NCBI RefSeq assembly: GCF_024734895.1
Contig: NZ_CP091430.1
Location: forward strand, 5,412,501 to 5,476,500
Source of the DNA: Paenibacillus spongiae
GTDB taxonomy: Bacteria > Bacillota > Bacilli > Paenibacillales > Paenibacillaceae
DNA length: 64,000 bases
Direction of reading: 5' to 3'
Part shown: positions 31,666 to 40,261 of the stretch, in pieces
Numbering within the stretch: the stretch's first letter is position 1
How the letters are laid out: every line of letters begins with the position of its first letter
The notes under the pieces: model-generated
Databases searched by the model: none
What the model saw: the letters and a program-made list of their open reading frames with translations, nothing else
Told to the model about the DNA's origin: nothing
Position numbers and translations under genes: made by a program

Positions 31666-32847
31666 CTACGGCTGCCTTAATGTGATTGTTATATTTCCTT
31701 CGACTTCCTCTAATCGCTTCATCGTTCCTTCCAAACTGCGGCCTTTGACGACGATCTGCCCGATCCGGTCCGTACCAACCCTGAATTTGCGGATATGATC
31801 GCCTATTTCATAATCGAACGATACTTGAATGATGTCCTCATGAGGTACATTTCCATTCTCTAGGCTCACGATCTCCCCGTCTTGATCCGAAATGATTAGC
31901 GCACATGCACAAGGCTGAGCACTATGAATGCGGAAATCGGGATTCATATGAAGAGCGGCTCTAACAATCTGCTCATAATAATCAAATCCGAAGAAGGTGG
32001 ATACGAGTTCAGGTAAACATGTCGCTCCCGCTCTGCCGCCGATTTCAAGAACATATACCCGGTTATCTTTTATAATAAAATCCGCGTTTATCGCACAGTT
32101 ATTTAACCGCAATGCGCGAACGCTTTGCTCTAACTGCAAACGAATATCCTCTTCGATTTTGTCCGATGAATGGTACGGCACATAGTGACCGACCGGCACC
32201 CCGGCATCTCCATAAAACATGAGATCGCCATGCGGCATTATAAATTGAATTTGGTTGTTATATACAAATGCTTGCGCCCCAAACTCAGTACCTTCGACGA
32301 ATTCCTCAATGATAAAAAAGTCCAGTTTGGTTTCCTTCTTGACTTGAGTGAAGGCGTAATCGATTTGTGCGGCATCCGTTACTTTCACAATCCCCTTGCT
32401 GGCTCCGCTGTCTGCCGCTTTAAAGATAAGAGGGGGCGATAACGATTTGAAAGCGTTATGGGCCTCCTCTTTATTGTTAACCTTTAAAAACTTAGCCGTT
32501 CTTACGCCGTATTCCATAAAAGCCTGTTTCATTTCCCATTTATTGGATGAAAGCTTGGCAGACTCGTAACTGATTCCGCTGATGCCAAGGGTATCCGCCA
32601 CTTTACCGATCGCTTTGACAGCCACATCCGTACCGGTCGTACATATGCCGTCAATTTGTTCGAGCTTGGCGATTTCCACGATACTATCCGCATTTGTTGT
32701 ATCTTCATAATAGACTTTATCCGCCAAAGCAAATCCCGGGTAGTTGCCCTGGCGGCTGATAACAATGACATATAACCCCATTCGTTTCGCTGTTTTGATC
32801 AATGGCAGCTGAGAGATGCCCGCACCCAGTATCATTAGCTTCTTCAT
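31666..32847 (-). CDS. ATP-grasp ligase/carboxylase-type enzyme of the glycan operon
   Basis: The 393-residue protein starts with a Rossmann-like ATP-grasp pre-domain (MKKLMILGAGISQLPLI). The ATP-grasp core includes PPLIFKAADSGASKGIVKV, FIIEEFVEGTEFGAQAFV and the metal-binding VLEIGGRAGATCLPEL. Such enzymes join a carboxylate to an amine or similar nucleophile using ATP. Its ATG overlaps the stop of the DegT aminotransferase gene (ATGA), which suggests it acylates the amine made by that enzyme, for example with an amino acid. It is the last gene of the 12-gene operon. Confidence 0.85.
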   Translation of the reverse strand: MKKLMILGAGISQLPLIKTAKRMGLYVIVISRQGNYPGFALADKVYYEDTTNADSIVEIAKLEQIDGICTTGTDVAVKAIGKVADTLGISGISYESAKLSSNKWEMKQAFMEYGVRTAKFLKVNNKEEAHNAFKSLSPPLIFKAADSGASKGIVKVTDAAQIDYAFTQVKKETKLDFFIIEEFVEGTEFGAQAFVYNNQIQFIMPHGDLMFYGDAGVPVGHYVPYHSSDKIEEDIRLQLEQSVRALRLNNCAINADFIIKDNRVYVLEIGGRAGATCLPELVSTFFGFDYYEQIVRAALHMNPDFRIHSAQPCACALIISDQDGEIVSLENGNVPHEDIIQVSFDYEIGDHIRKFRVGTDRIGQIVVKGRSLEGTMKRLEEVEGNITITLRQP

Positions 32848-33977
32848 GGCTTGAACTCTCTGATGCGGCTAATGATCCGATCGAGGTCTTCTTCCGTTAC
32901 ATTCGGATGAATCGGCAGGGTAAGAATTCTCTTCCATATTTCGGAGGAAAGGGGGACTATCGCTTTTAAATGAAGGTAGCACGGATGAAGATGGCAGGGA
33001 TAGTAGTGGACTCCGGAGGCAATATTATGTTCTTGCAGGTGAGCAATCATTCGATCCCTTAGACTGTCTTCGTTGAACTGAATTTGGAACAGATGCCATG
33101 CACTCCGGGCATACGGCTTTTCCTTCGGCAGCTTTATCCAATCCAAATCTTTTAGCTCGGCTTGATAACGTTCCGCAATTTCTCTGCGCCTAGCATTTAA
33201 TTGATCAAGCTTGTTTAGTTGAACAAGGCCGATCGCCGCTTGTAAATCGTTCATATGGTATTTGTAGCCGATATCGTCGACAAAATACTGCCATGCATAC
33301 ACTTTTTCATGCGATGACCGCATCCAAGTATCCCGGGAAATACCGACCCATCGTTTCTCGCGCAGCTTTCGGTTCATCCACTCCGCATTGCAAGTGATCC
33401 CTCCGCCTTCGCCGCTGGTCAAGTTTTTGACCGCATGGAAGCTGAAGCAGGTCAAGTCGCTGATCGACCCGATCCGCTTGCCTTTATATTCCGCACCGCA
33501 GGCATGCGCGGCGTCTTCTACCACTTTGATTCCCTTCGAGAGTGCCAATTCATGCACCGCATCCATGTCGCAGGGATGGCCGCCCATATGAACGACGATG
33601 ATTGCTTTCGTTCGATCCGTTATTTTGCGTTCGATGTCAGCTACCGATATATTCATCGAATCATGTTCAATATCTGCAAATACCGGCGTTGCACCCACAT
33701 AACTGACCGCGTGGACGGTCGAAATGAAGGTCATTGAGGGTACGATAACTTCGTCTCCCGGTCCGATTCCCAGTATTTCCAGCGCCAAATGAAGCGCAGC
33801 CGTTCCGGAATTGAGCGCAACCGCGAAACGGCTTCCGGCAAAACCGGCAAATTGTTGTTCGAATTGCTCGGTCTTGGGTCCGAGACCAAGCCATCCGGAA
33901 CGCAGAACCTCCGTCACCGCATCGATTTCCTCTTGACCGATACTTGGCTGAAGAACAGGAATCAGTTTATGTTCCAA
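32844..33977 (-). CDS. DegT/DnrJ/EryC1/StrS-family PLP aminotransferase
   Basis: The 377-residue enzyme has the sugar-aminotransferase hallmarks: PLP Lys184 in CFSFHAVKNLTSGEGGG, Asp155 in VVEDAAHACG, and SGTAALHLAL near residue 58. The family transfers an amino group to a keto-sugar nucleotide in the cytoplasm; some members are dehydratases but keep a His instead of Lys. Start is TTG 33977, seven bases after AAAGGTG. It is translationally coupled to the ATP-grasp gene. Confidence 0.93.
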   Translation of the reverse strand: MEHKLIPVLQPSIGQEEIDAVTEVLRSGWLGLGPKTEQFEQQFAGFAGSRFAVALNSGTAALHLALEILGIGPGDEVIVPSMTFISTVHAVSYVGATPVFADIEHDSMNISVADIERKITDRTKAIIVVHMGGHPCDMDAVHELALSKGIKVVEDAAHACGAEYKGKRIGSISDLTCFSFHAVKNLTSGEGGGITCNAEWMNRKLREKRWVGISRDTWMRSSHEKVYAWQYFVDDIGYKYHMNDLQAAIGLVQLNKLDQLNARRREIAERYQAELKDLDWIKLPKEKPYARSAWHLFQIQFNEDSLRDRMIAHLQEHNIASGVHYYPCHLHPCYLHLKAIVPLSSEIWKRILTLPIHPNVTEEDLDRIISRIREFKP

Positions 33978-34005
33978 GTGAAATCACCTTTCTTTATCAC
34001 AAAAT

Positions 34006-35034
34006 TTATTCCGACATCAAGATTTGCGTACGCCATCGATCCGCACAAACATCCACAGAGAAATTTTCCCATGCCGACCTTTCCGCGTTATCGCTAATGG
34101 TCTGTCTTAGCTCCGGCTTTTCGATCAGCTCGACCATTGCTTCATACCAATCATCTCTCGAATCCGAGACTAGAATCCCGTTTTCTTTGTTCTTGACCCA
34201 ATCCTTATAGGCCGGAGAGGAGGAATAGATGCCCGGTATCCGGCATGCGGAGTATTCGCGGAATTTATTATTGGTTTTGCAATCGTGCAGCAGCGAATTC
34301 TCTAGAGGAGCCAGGCCGATGTCCCACTTCGAACGGTAAAGCCGTTTCAGAAAGCTTCTATAATCGGAATCATGCTGGATAAATGACACTTGCGGCTTGC
34401 CTTCGAGTCCTTCGGGAACATACCCGAAGAACTCGATTCTGATTTTTTCTCCGTATGTTCGAATGATTCCCCTCAGCGCATTCGTAACCGGATCAAAGGC
34501 AGCCGGCTTCCTGCCGCCTTCATATCCGATTACGATTTTATCCTCGTTCTTTCTGTCCTTCTGCAAACCGGAAATCAAGGAAAAATCAACACTGCCCGGG
34601 AAATTAACCACTTTATTCGGATTAAAATGCGTCTCGAGATGTTTGCCAAAAAATCCGGAGGCGACTTTGACGATATGCGCGTTTTTTAGAAACTTGACAT
34701 ACGTTTTTCTTTTCGACGATTCCTGATAGTATCTTCCCATCTCAGTTGCCGGAGACATGGCCAAGAAGTGGTCGTCGATCACATACACCGTTTTTTTCCC
34801 CATCTCGCGGGCTAACTCCAGACATTTATACGCTTCGGGTTGAACCGTGCGAAAAAAGATGACGACATCCGAAGCGGCAAGTCTTGATATATGCACATCA
34901 TCATCGGACCTGACGTCAAACCTGCATACCCCTAATTTTTCCAGGTGGCGAAATGGCTGCTCTATGCCGATCTTATACGATGCGATTTTGTCGGAGCCAA
35001 TGATGAGTACGTTCATATCCCCTCTTCTGCCCAT
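34006..35034 (-). CDS. GT-B-fold glycosyltransferase, paralog of the next gene
   Basis: The 342-residue protein resembles GT4/CgeB-type GT-B glycosyltransferases. It has KKTVYVIDDHF in the N-lobe, and KIVIGYEGGRKPAAFDPV and WDIGLAPLENSLLHDCKTNN with FREYSACRIPGIYSSS in the donor-binding lobe. It shares these blocks almost word for word with the gene at 35055-36242 but lacks that gene's basic/GX3 N-terminus. ATG 35034 has GGGGGTG nine bases upstream; an ATG at 35016 is also possible. Donor and acceptor are unknown. Confidence 0.8.
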   Translation of the reverse strand: MGRRGDMNVLIIGSDKIASYKIGIEQPFRHLEKLGVCRFDVRSDDDVHISRLAASDVVIFFRTVQPEAYKCLELAREMGKKTVYVIDDHFLAMSPATEMGRYYQESSKRKTYVKFLKNAHIVKVASGFFGKHLETHFNPNKVVNFPGSVDFSLISGLQKDRKNEDKIVIGYEGGRKPAAFDPVTNALRGIIRTYGEKIRIEFFGYVPEGLEGKPQVSFIQHDSDYRSFLKRLYRSKWDIGLAPLENSLLHDCKTNNKFREYSACRIPGIYSSSPAYKDWVKNKENGILVSDSRDDWYEAMVELIEKPELRQTISDNAERSAWENFSVDVCADRWRTQILMSE

Positions 35035-35054
35035 AAGCCGCTTCACCCCCCATC

Positions 35055-36242
35055 CTACAATTTAAAAATAAACTTCTTCCAGTTTTCTATGCACGTGGTT
35101 AACGAGAAGTGCTGCCTTGCCGCTGCTTCCGCATTCTCCCTGATACGGATCCGCATTGCCGGATTCTCAATCATGTCCTTGATTCCTTCAAACCAGCCTT
35201 TCTCGGTATGCGGGACAAGATATCCCGTTTCGCCTTGGTTGACCCAGGGAGCATAGACGGGAGAATTGGAATAGATACCGGGTATTCGGCATGCTCCGTA
35301 TTCACGAAGCTTGTTATTGGTCTTCCCTTTGTTGAACGTATTGTCGCCAAGCGGCGCAAGCCCAATATCCCAATTGCATCGATTCAGCTTCTTTAAGAAG
35401 TCTTTGTACTCCATGCCTCCCTCTTCAAATCTAACGCTCGGATGGTCGGCCAAGGAGGCAGGGACGTAACCGAAAAACTCCAGCCGGACAAATCCCCCAT
35501 AGTAATCAAGAATCTTGCTCAGGGCTGCCGTCACGGGGACGAAATCCTCCTCTTTGGCGCCCCCTTCATAACCGATTACGATTTGTTCGTCATCCTTGAC
35601 GCGCCTGCTCTGTTCATCAAGCCACTCAAAATCGACGCTGGCCGGGAAATAAACGACATTCCGATTAAACCGTTCTTGAATATAGGCGCCAAGCTCTTGA
35701 GCATCCACTTTAACGATGTGCACGTTTCTCAAAAACTTGATGAATGTCTCTCTGAGGACCGGATCGGAATAATACTGGCCGACCGCCGTGGTCGGCTGAA
35801 TTTCCAAGAAATTATCATCGATGACATAAACGGTCCGTTTTCCGAGCCGCTTTGCCAGTTCCAGCAGCGCATAGGCGGCAGGTTCGACATTGCGCACAAA
35901 TATGACCGTGTCCGCAGCCTCGATCATTTCATGGCTGACTTGATCTTCCTGCTTCACGTCGAATCGTAAATTCTCGCGATTTTTCAGGGCGCTTAAGGGT
36001 TGAATAACACCGATCTCTAGCGAAGGAATGAACCCGGCCGTGATAACGAGAACCTCCGCAGCCGGATGTTCGGGTACGGCGACGGCGGTTGCGGATTTCT
36101 TCGCGGCGTTTGCGCGTCCTTGCGCGAAACCATCCTCTCTGCCCCGTTGAAAGCCGGTGATACGACCCTGCTGGAAAGCGCTCAGACGAACTGCCGGACG
36201 CTTTCTGCTCTTCACGGACCTTAGTTTTTTTCTCAGCGCCAT
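35055..36242 (-). CDS. GT-B-fold glycosyltransferase with N-terminal GX3 array
   Basis: The 395-residue protein begins with a basic stretch (LRKKLRSVKSRKRP) and a GX3 array with Gly at 26, 30, 34, 38 and 42 (QGRITGFQRGREDGFAQG). A catalytic region parallel to the 34006-35034 product follows (IVIGYEGGAKEEDFVPVT, WDIGLAPLGDNTFNKGKTNN, LREYGACRIPGIYSNS). It is likely a cytoplasmic glycosyltransferase acting on a spore-surface glycan, with the GX3 helix as an assembly module. It lies six bases after the small GX3 gene. Confidence 0.82.
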   Translation of the reverse strand: MALRKKLRSVKSRKRPAVRLSAFQQGRITGFQRGREDGFAQGRANAAKKSATAVAVPEHPAAEVLVITAGFIPSLEIGVIQPLSALKNRENLRFDVKQEDQVSHEMIEAADTVIFVRNVEPAAYALLELAKRLGKRTVYVIDDNFLEIQPTTAVGQYYSDPVLRETFIKFLRNVHIVKVDAQELGAYIQERFNRNVVYFPASVDFEWLDEQSRRVKDDEQIVIGYEGGAKEEDFVPVTAALSKILDYYGGFVRLEFFGYVPASLADHPSVRFEEGGMEYKDFLKKLNRCNWDIGLAPLGDNTFNKGKTNNKLREYGACRIPGIYSNSPVYAPWVNQGETGYLVPHTEKGWFEGIKDMIENPAMRIRIRENAEAAARQHFSLTTCIENWKKFIFKL

Positions 36243-36248
36243 TGCGTA

Positions 36249-36512
36249 TCAATCTCCCTTATATGCATCTTGATGGCCGGCTGCCATTCCCTCTGCGTAG
36301 CCAACGTTGAACCCTTCATTGTATGCGGAATCGAATCCTGCATCATACGATTGATTATAGGAGCCGGTTTTTTTGACCGGCGTTCTCAAGGCCGTTCTCC
36401 TTACCCGTCTCTTCCCTTTGCTTGCAGTTGTTCTTACGGCTGTTCTCTTCCCGGTTTTTCTTATTGGCCCTCTGCCTTTTACCGGCTTTCCACTCGATCT
36501 GCGTTTGATCAT
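36249..36512 (-). CDS. Small basic protein made only of an Arg/Lys tail and a GX3 array (87 aa)
   Basis: ATG 36512 follows AGGAGGG. Residues 1-50 are strongly basic (for example KRTAVRTTASKGKRRVRRTA). Residues 51-87 form an array with small residues every fourth position: Ser55, Gly59, Ala63, Gly67, Gly71, Gly75, Gly79, Ala83. No catalytic domain is present. The same array is fused to the enzymes on both sides, so this protein could be a scaffold or adaptor. I know no family that matches the whole protein. It lies between genes of the operon with gaps of 22 and 6 bases. Confidence 0.75.
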   Translation of the reverse strand: MIKRRSSGKPVKGRGPIRKTGKRTAVRTTASKGKRRVRRTALRTPVKKTGSYNQSYDAGFDSAYNEGFNVGYAEGMAAGHQDAYKGD

Positions 36513-36534
36513 CTTTGCGCCCTCCTAAAAGTTT

Positions 36535-37866
36535 TTATATATTGTCAGCCTTCAATAGCGGAGGAGAGATAATAGGAGGCCCCTCCTCGCCATGCTGCAC
36601 CTTGAGCTGGTGGAGAATCAGCGGTTCATAATAATCAAGCTTCCAAGCAGCTATTGTCTGCCGGTTCATAAACCGATGCAGCTTTCCCCCTTTGCGCTGA
36701 TAGACAGCGCCGTCTTGCAGCCTTACAAGCCTGCCTTCGACATCCGGGCTCTCCGTCGAAGACCGGTACAATACGTGCATCCGATTCATGACTTCCTCCG
36801 CCATAATGGCTTCGCCAAGCTGCCAATTGCGCAGATCGATCTGGGAAACCCGGATCGCTTGAACATCAACGGTGCCGACGATCGGGGATCGAATGCCGTT
36901 CTCCACCCAATAGGACGTTGTACCGGCACCTTGCACGATCACGCATGTTGGATAGGAGTCAATCGTTCGAAGCGTTATGCCGTTCATCGTTCGCTGCCAT
37001 GCCAGAGACAGCATCATATGTGGATCGGCCCATTTATTGGCGTAAAACGCAAGATTCTTCTTATACACCTGATCAAACCTGCCATTCAACGATTTCATGC
37101 TCACACTGCCGTAATGATGAATAAACGTATCCTTTGCGATTACAAGCTGCATGCCCAGCAGCCGGGCACGCAATCCGTAATCGTCATCTTCACAGTTGCC
37201 GATCTCAAATCCTTCGTCAAAATAACCCAGTCGTCTGAAATCCTCTCGCCTAAACAGCATACAGAATCCGGTCAGCCTTCCTGTTACGACCCACCGGCTC
37301 GCATCGGATCGATTGAACGTTCGCGAGAATTGCTGCATTTCTTCTATATTCGAATAGCTCGTTTCAATGAGCTGATCCCCGCTGATGTAATTCGTCACTG
37401 GCCCGACAATTCCGTAGTGCGGATTGCTGTGCAGACATGTCAGCAAGTTGGAGAGCCAGTCGGGGGTTACGACCGAATCGTTGTTCAAGATCATCAATGT
37501 CGTTCCCCTCGCCAGCATAAGTCCCTGGTTTACCGCCCCCGCAAAGCCTTTATTTTCGTTATTAATCTGAAAGCGGAGTCCTCCACCCGCTGATTTCAAA
37601 TACGCCGACGTGCCGTCATCAGAAGCGTTGTCGATCACAATCAGTTCATAGGGCTCGGAGGTGTACCTGGCAATGCTTTCTATGCATTCTTTTACATAAC
37701 GAAGCTGATTGTAGGTCGGAATAATAATACTCGTACCTTCGAAGAGAGTCTCATAGCTGGCAGCCCCCGCGTCTTTCCCGCGACGAAAGCCATCCTCGTA
37801 CCCCTTGTTATAGCCTATGGAGAATCCGTCGTTAAACCCGTCGCTTCGCTTCGCCGCCTTGTTCAT
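36535..37866 (-). CDS. GT2-family glycosyltransferase with N-terminal GX3 array
   Basis: The 443-residue protein begins with seven glycines at exact four-residue spacing (Gly10, 14, 18, 22, 26, 30, 34). A GT-A family 2 domain follows: SIIIPTYNQLRYVKECIESI, IVIDNASDDGTSAYL, MILNNDSVVTPDWL, and the late EDDDYGLRARL, which supplies the catalytic acid. A C-terminal extension of ~150 residues (320-443) is unassigned and ends in a domain with KLHRFMNRQTIAAW. Its ATG overlaps the stop of the GT-D gene by four bases. Confidence 0.88.
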   Translation of the reverse strand: MNKAAKRSDGFNDGFSIGYNKGYEDGFRRGKDAGAASYETLFEGTSIIIPTYNQLRYVKECIESIARYTSEPYELIVIDNASDDGTSAYLKSAGGGLRFQINNENKGFAGAVNQGLMLARGTTLMILNNDSVVTPDWLSNLLTCLHSNPHYGIVGPVTNYISGDQLIETSYSNIEEMQQFSRTFNRSDASRWVVTGRLTGFCMLFRREDFRRLGYFDEGFEIGNCEDDDYGLRARLLGMQLVIAKDTFIHHYGSVSMKSLNGRFDQVYKKNLAFYANKWADPHMMLSLAWQRTMNGITLRTIDSYPTCVIVQGAGTTSYWVENGIRSPIVGTVDVQAIRVSQIDLRNWQLGEAIMAEEVMNRMHVLYRSSTESPDVEGRLVRLQDGAVYQRKGGKLHRFMNRQTIAAWKLDYYEPLILHQLKVQHGEEGPPIISPPLLKADNI

Positions 37867-38927
37867 AAGACGGATTCCCCTTTCACGATGGAATCGGCCA
37901 AATGCCCGAAGTCGAACGCGACTTTTCCAAGCTCGGAAGCAATGCGCTGCACGATAATAACAGCAGGAATACCCGCCCCGACAAGCGCAATGTCGAAATC
38001 GAGAGCCGCAATTTCCTCCATCACTCTCGGGATATCAGGCATACCTTCAACGGGAGCAACCGTCCCGATTACATGAAGGCCGCCGAGTGAAAGTGCATGT
38101 GAAAGACCAGGGGCTGAATTGCCTACAACCAGCACACGGGAATTTGCGAGTATCCCTCGCAGAAACCCTTCCAAATGCAGGGCATAGTTGATTGTCGATA
38201 AAGTCAGCCGCAATTGCCGGTAATCAATGCCGTGCGCTTTGAATACGGCAAAGGCAAGGGGTTGAAAGTTAGGCAATCTTAATTTGGGTATGCCTACGAT
38301 ATCTGCCTTTCTTACCGCTCGAACCAGCTGGTCTCTTGCTGCAAGATCCGGCAGCCGTATGCCGGCATAATTCAGAAAATGGCCTTCCTTCCGTACCTGC
38401 TCCCCCTTCATGACCACTTCCTGCGCTAACGTCAACAACTCGCCATCCCCCAGGCGAATAACCGACAACGGCGATTTTCTTTTCAAAGCATTCGTTATTT
38501 CCCCGGCAACTTCCGGTGCGCCGAGAAGTTTATAGGTCTGGGAACGCATCATCTCCACACCGGCTTCAATAATTTGACGCACGGAAATATCGGGAAGAAT
38601 ATCCAGTTCGGGAAGAATCGCGTCCACGATACCATCTCCTCCGTCATAGACCCCTTTCTTGTAATCTTTATCGAAACTTCTAATCCGGTCTTCAACGGGT
38701 ACCTGCTGCACGGATTTCAAGGGCTGTACGGGTTGCACGGGTTGCACCGTTTGCATCGATTTGATCAAGGCATCGTCATAACCGGCATCATAACCTTGAT
38801 TATAGGAAGCAGCCGCTTGTGCCATCACTTTCTGCATGCAAGCATCTTGGCCAAGCGGCTTCTTGGGCGATGACCTCCTTTTTGAGGATACTCGCCTATG
38901 AATGCGTCGCCGCCGTATGATAATCAC
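37863..38927 (-). CDS. GT-D-fold (DUF1792-like) glycosyltransferase with short GX3 array
   Basis: The 354-residue protein begins with an Arg-rich stretch (IIIRRRRIHRRVSSKRRSS), a short array SYNQGYDAGYDDA (Gly45, Gly49, Ala53) and a VQP repeat (about 59-75). The C-terminal domain carries SVIRLGDGELLTL at about 155. The RxGDGE motif is typical of GT-D glycosyltransferases such as those that extend streptococcal adhesin glycans. Start is GTG 38927 with a weak ribosome binding site. The stop overlaps the next gene. Confidence 0.8.
   Translation of the reverse strand: MIIIRRRRIHRRVSSKRRSSPKKPLGQDACMQKVMAQAAASYNQGYDAGYDDALIKSMQTVQPVQPVQPLKSVQQVPVEDRIRSFDKDYKKGVYDGGDGIVDAILPELDILPDISVRQIIEAGVEMMRSQTYKLLGAPEVAGEITNALKRKSPLSVIRLGDGELLTLAQEVVMKGEQVRKEGHFLNYAGIRLPDLAARDQLVRAVRKADIVGIPKLRLPNFQPLAFAVFKAHGIDYRQLRLTLSTINYALHLEGFLRGILANSRVLVVGNSAPGLSHALSLGGLHVIGTVAPVEGMPDIPRVMEEIAALDFDIALVGAGIPAVIIVQRIASELGKVAFDFGHLADSIVKGESVL
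38721..38756 (-). repeat. Four tandem 9-bp units encoding a VQP repeat
   Basis: On the plus strand the units GGGCTGTAC, GGGTTGCAC, GGGTTGCAC and CGTTTGCAT follow each other without gaps. They encode the Val-Gln-Pro repeats in the linker of the GT-D protein. Repeat number may vary between strains by slippage without changing the frame. Confidence 0.7.
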
Positions 38928-39005
38928 CCCACTAACTCATAAAATCACTATATTCTTTACAATACGTTAAGAAACAGGTACAGCCATCCATTTTAAGAAG
39001 GACAA

Positions 39006-40142
39006 TCATGGGAAAATGATGCTCAGCATCGTGTTCAATCTTGTATGGTAGGTATGTTCCCGTCTCGTTCTCATCATCCCGCTCAAGGCCACTTCTTGCC
39101 TCTCTTCCTCATGACTCAAATAATAATCAATCTTATCAATCAGTTCGTCGTGAGAAGCGTACGTGACGATTTCCTTATCAGGGGTGTATATATTGTTTAT
39201 ATCCTGACGAATATCGGACAGCTGCAGCGTGGCGCAGCCGGAGATTTCAAACGTTCGCGGATTGACGGAAAGAGCCTCTATTTTTCTGGTGTTTGCATTG
39301 ATCGTATCATCATGAATGGAACGATGAAGATTGATTACAATTTTCGCTCCATTATAGTAGCTGGCCGTATCCATAGGAGTCATCCAATCGCCGAGTTTGA
39401 TTTTATCGGACAGCTGGGAATAGCTTTTCAGCCGATCCCACCACCATCCAGCGATTACAACTCTTCTATCCATCAGAATCGGGGCTAGGCGATCGATCAA
39501 CTCGACCCGGTTCCAAAAAGCCGTTCCAATAAAACAGATGTCGGATTGATAAGAAGTAGGCACATGCTTCGGATGAAATACTTTGGGATTGACTGCGAAC
39601 GGAAGATAATAAACATGCTGACAGCCTAACTTACGGTAAAATGACAGACAGTTGAGTTCAAGCGTAAACACATAATCGTATCGGGGCGCGATCGAAATGG
39701 TCCAGTCCGTATAATAGGGATCGTCGGTAAACCAGACAGCTGTTTTAAATCCGCTTTGCCGCAGTTGTTTGACTTTGTCTGCAGGCAATACCACTCCGTT
39801 AAGAACGAGCACCAGGTCCGGCTGAACTTTTTTGGCGATTGCGACAACATCGTCCGAAGGGGTGGCGACCGATAAACCTGAGATCAGTCCCTCCAGTGCG
39901 TCAATCACAGCCTGGTCCAGCGCCGGATAAGGAACACCGATGCCCGCTGTGACATAGAGGATCTTTATATCTCGAATGGGCTCAGAAGCCACGGGCAGTC
40001 CGCGCAGGGCGGCATCACAGTATCCCAATCGGTATCCGTCATTTCGTCCCTGCCGAAAACCGGCATCACGCCCATTTTTGCTTGCTATTTCTTCGGTTAA
40101 GAATACTTCCTGCTCTTGCGAAGTTTGTTCGCTAGTTCGCAT
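39006..40142 (-). CDS. CgeB-like glycosyltransferase with N-terminal GX3 array
   Basis: The 378-residue protein has a GX3 array with Gly24, 28, 32, 36, 40, Ala44 and Gly48 (NGRDAGFRQGRNDGYRLG). It then has a CgeB-type GT-B body: FKTAVWFTDDPYYTDW, VYYLPFAVNPKVFHPKH, SDICFIGTAFWNRVELID and the C-terminal NPRTFEISGCATLQLSDIRQ. CgeB of B. subtilis is a SigK/GerE-dependent protein needed for the outermost spore layer. ATG 40142 follows GGAGG. It is the first GX3-bearing gene of the operon. Confidence 0.87.
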   Translation of the reverse strand: MRTSEQTSQEQEVFLTEEIASKNGRDAGFRQGRNDGYRLGYCDAALRGLPVASEPIRDIKILYVTAGIGVPYPALDQAVIDALEGLISGLSVATPSDDVVAIAKKVQPDLVLVLNGVVLPADKVKQLRQSGFKTAVWFTDDPYYTDWTISIAPRYDYVFTLELNCLSFYRKLGCQHVYYLPFAVNPKVFHPKHVPTSYQSDICFIGTAFWNRVELIDRLAPILMDRRVVIAGWWWDRLKSYSQLSDKIKLGDWMTPMDTASYYNGAKIVINLHRSIHDDTINANTRKIEALSVNPRTFEISGCATLQLSDIRQDINNIYTPDKEIVTYASHDELIDKIDYYLSHEEERQEVALSGMMRTRREHTYHTRLNTMLSIIFP

Positions 40143-40261
40143 CTGTCAGGCCTCCGAATTCATTCGTCTCATAATAGGAATGGGCCAGCAAATCGGAAGC
40201 CGCTTTGCTGGCTGAATATGAGCTATTGGGAGCGATCGGGCTCTATTCGGTAAAATATTGT

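Noticed and set aside
36592..37593. A 333-codon plus-strand ORF opposite the GX3-tagged GT2
   Set aside because: The minus-strand frame has both GX3 and GT2 motifs; the plus-strand product resembles nothing.
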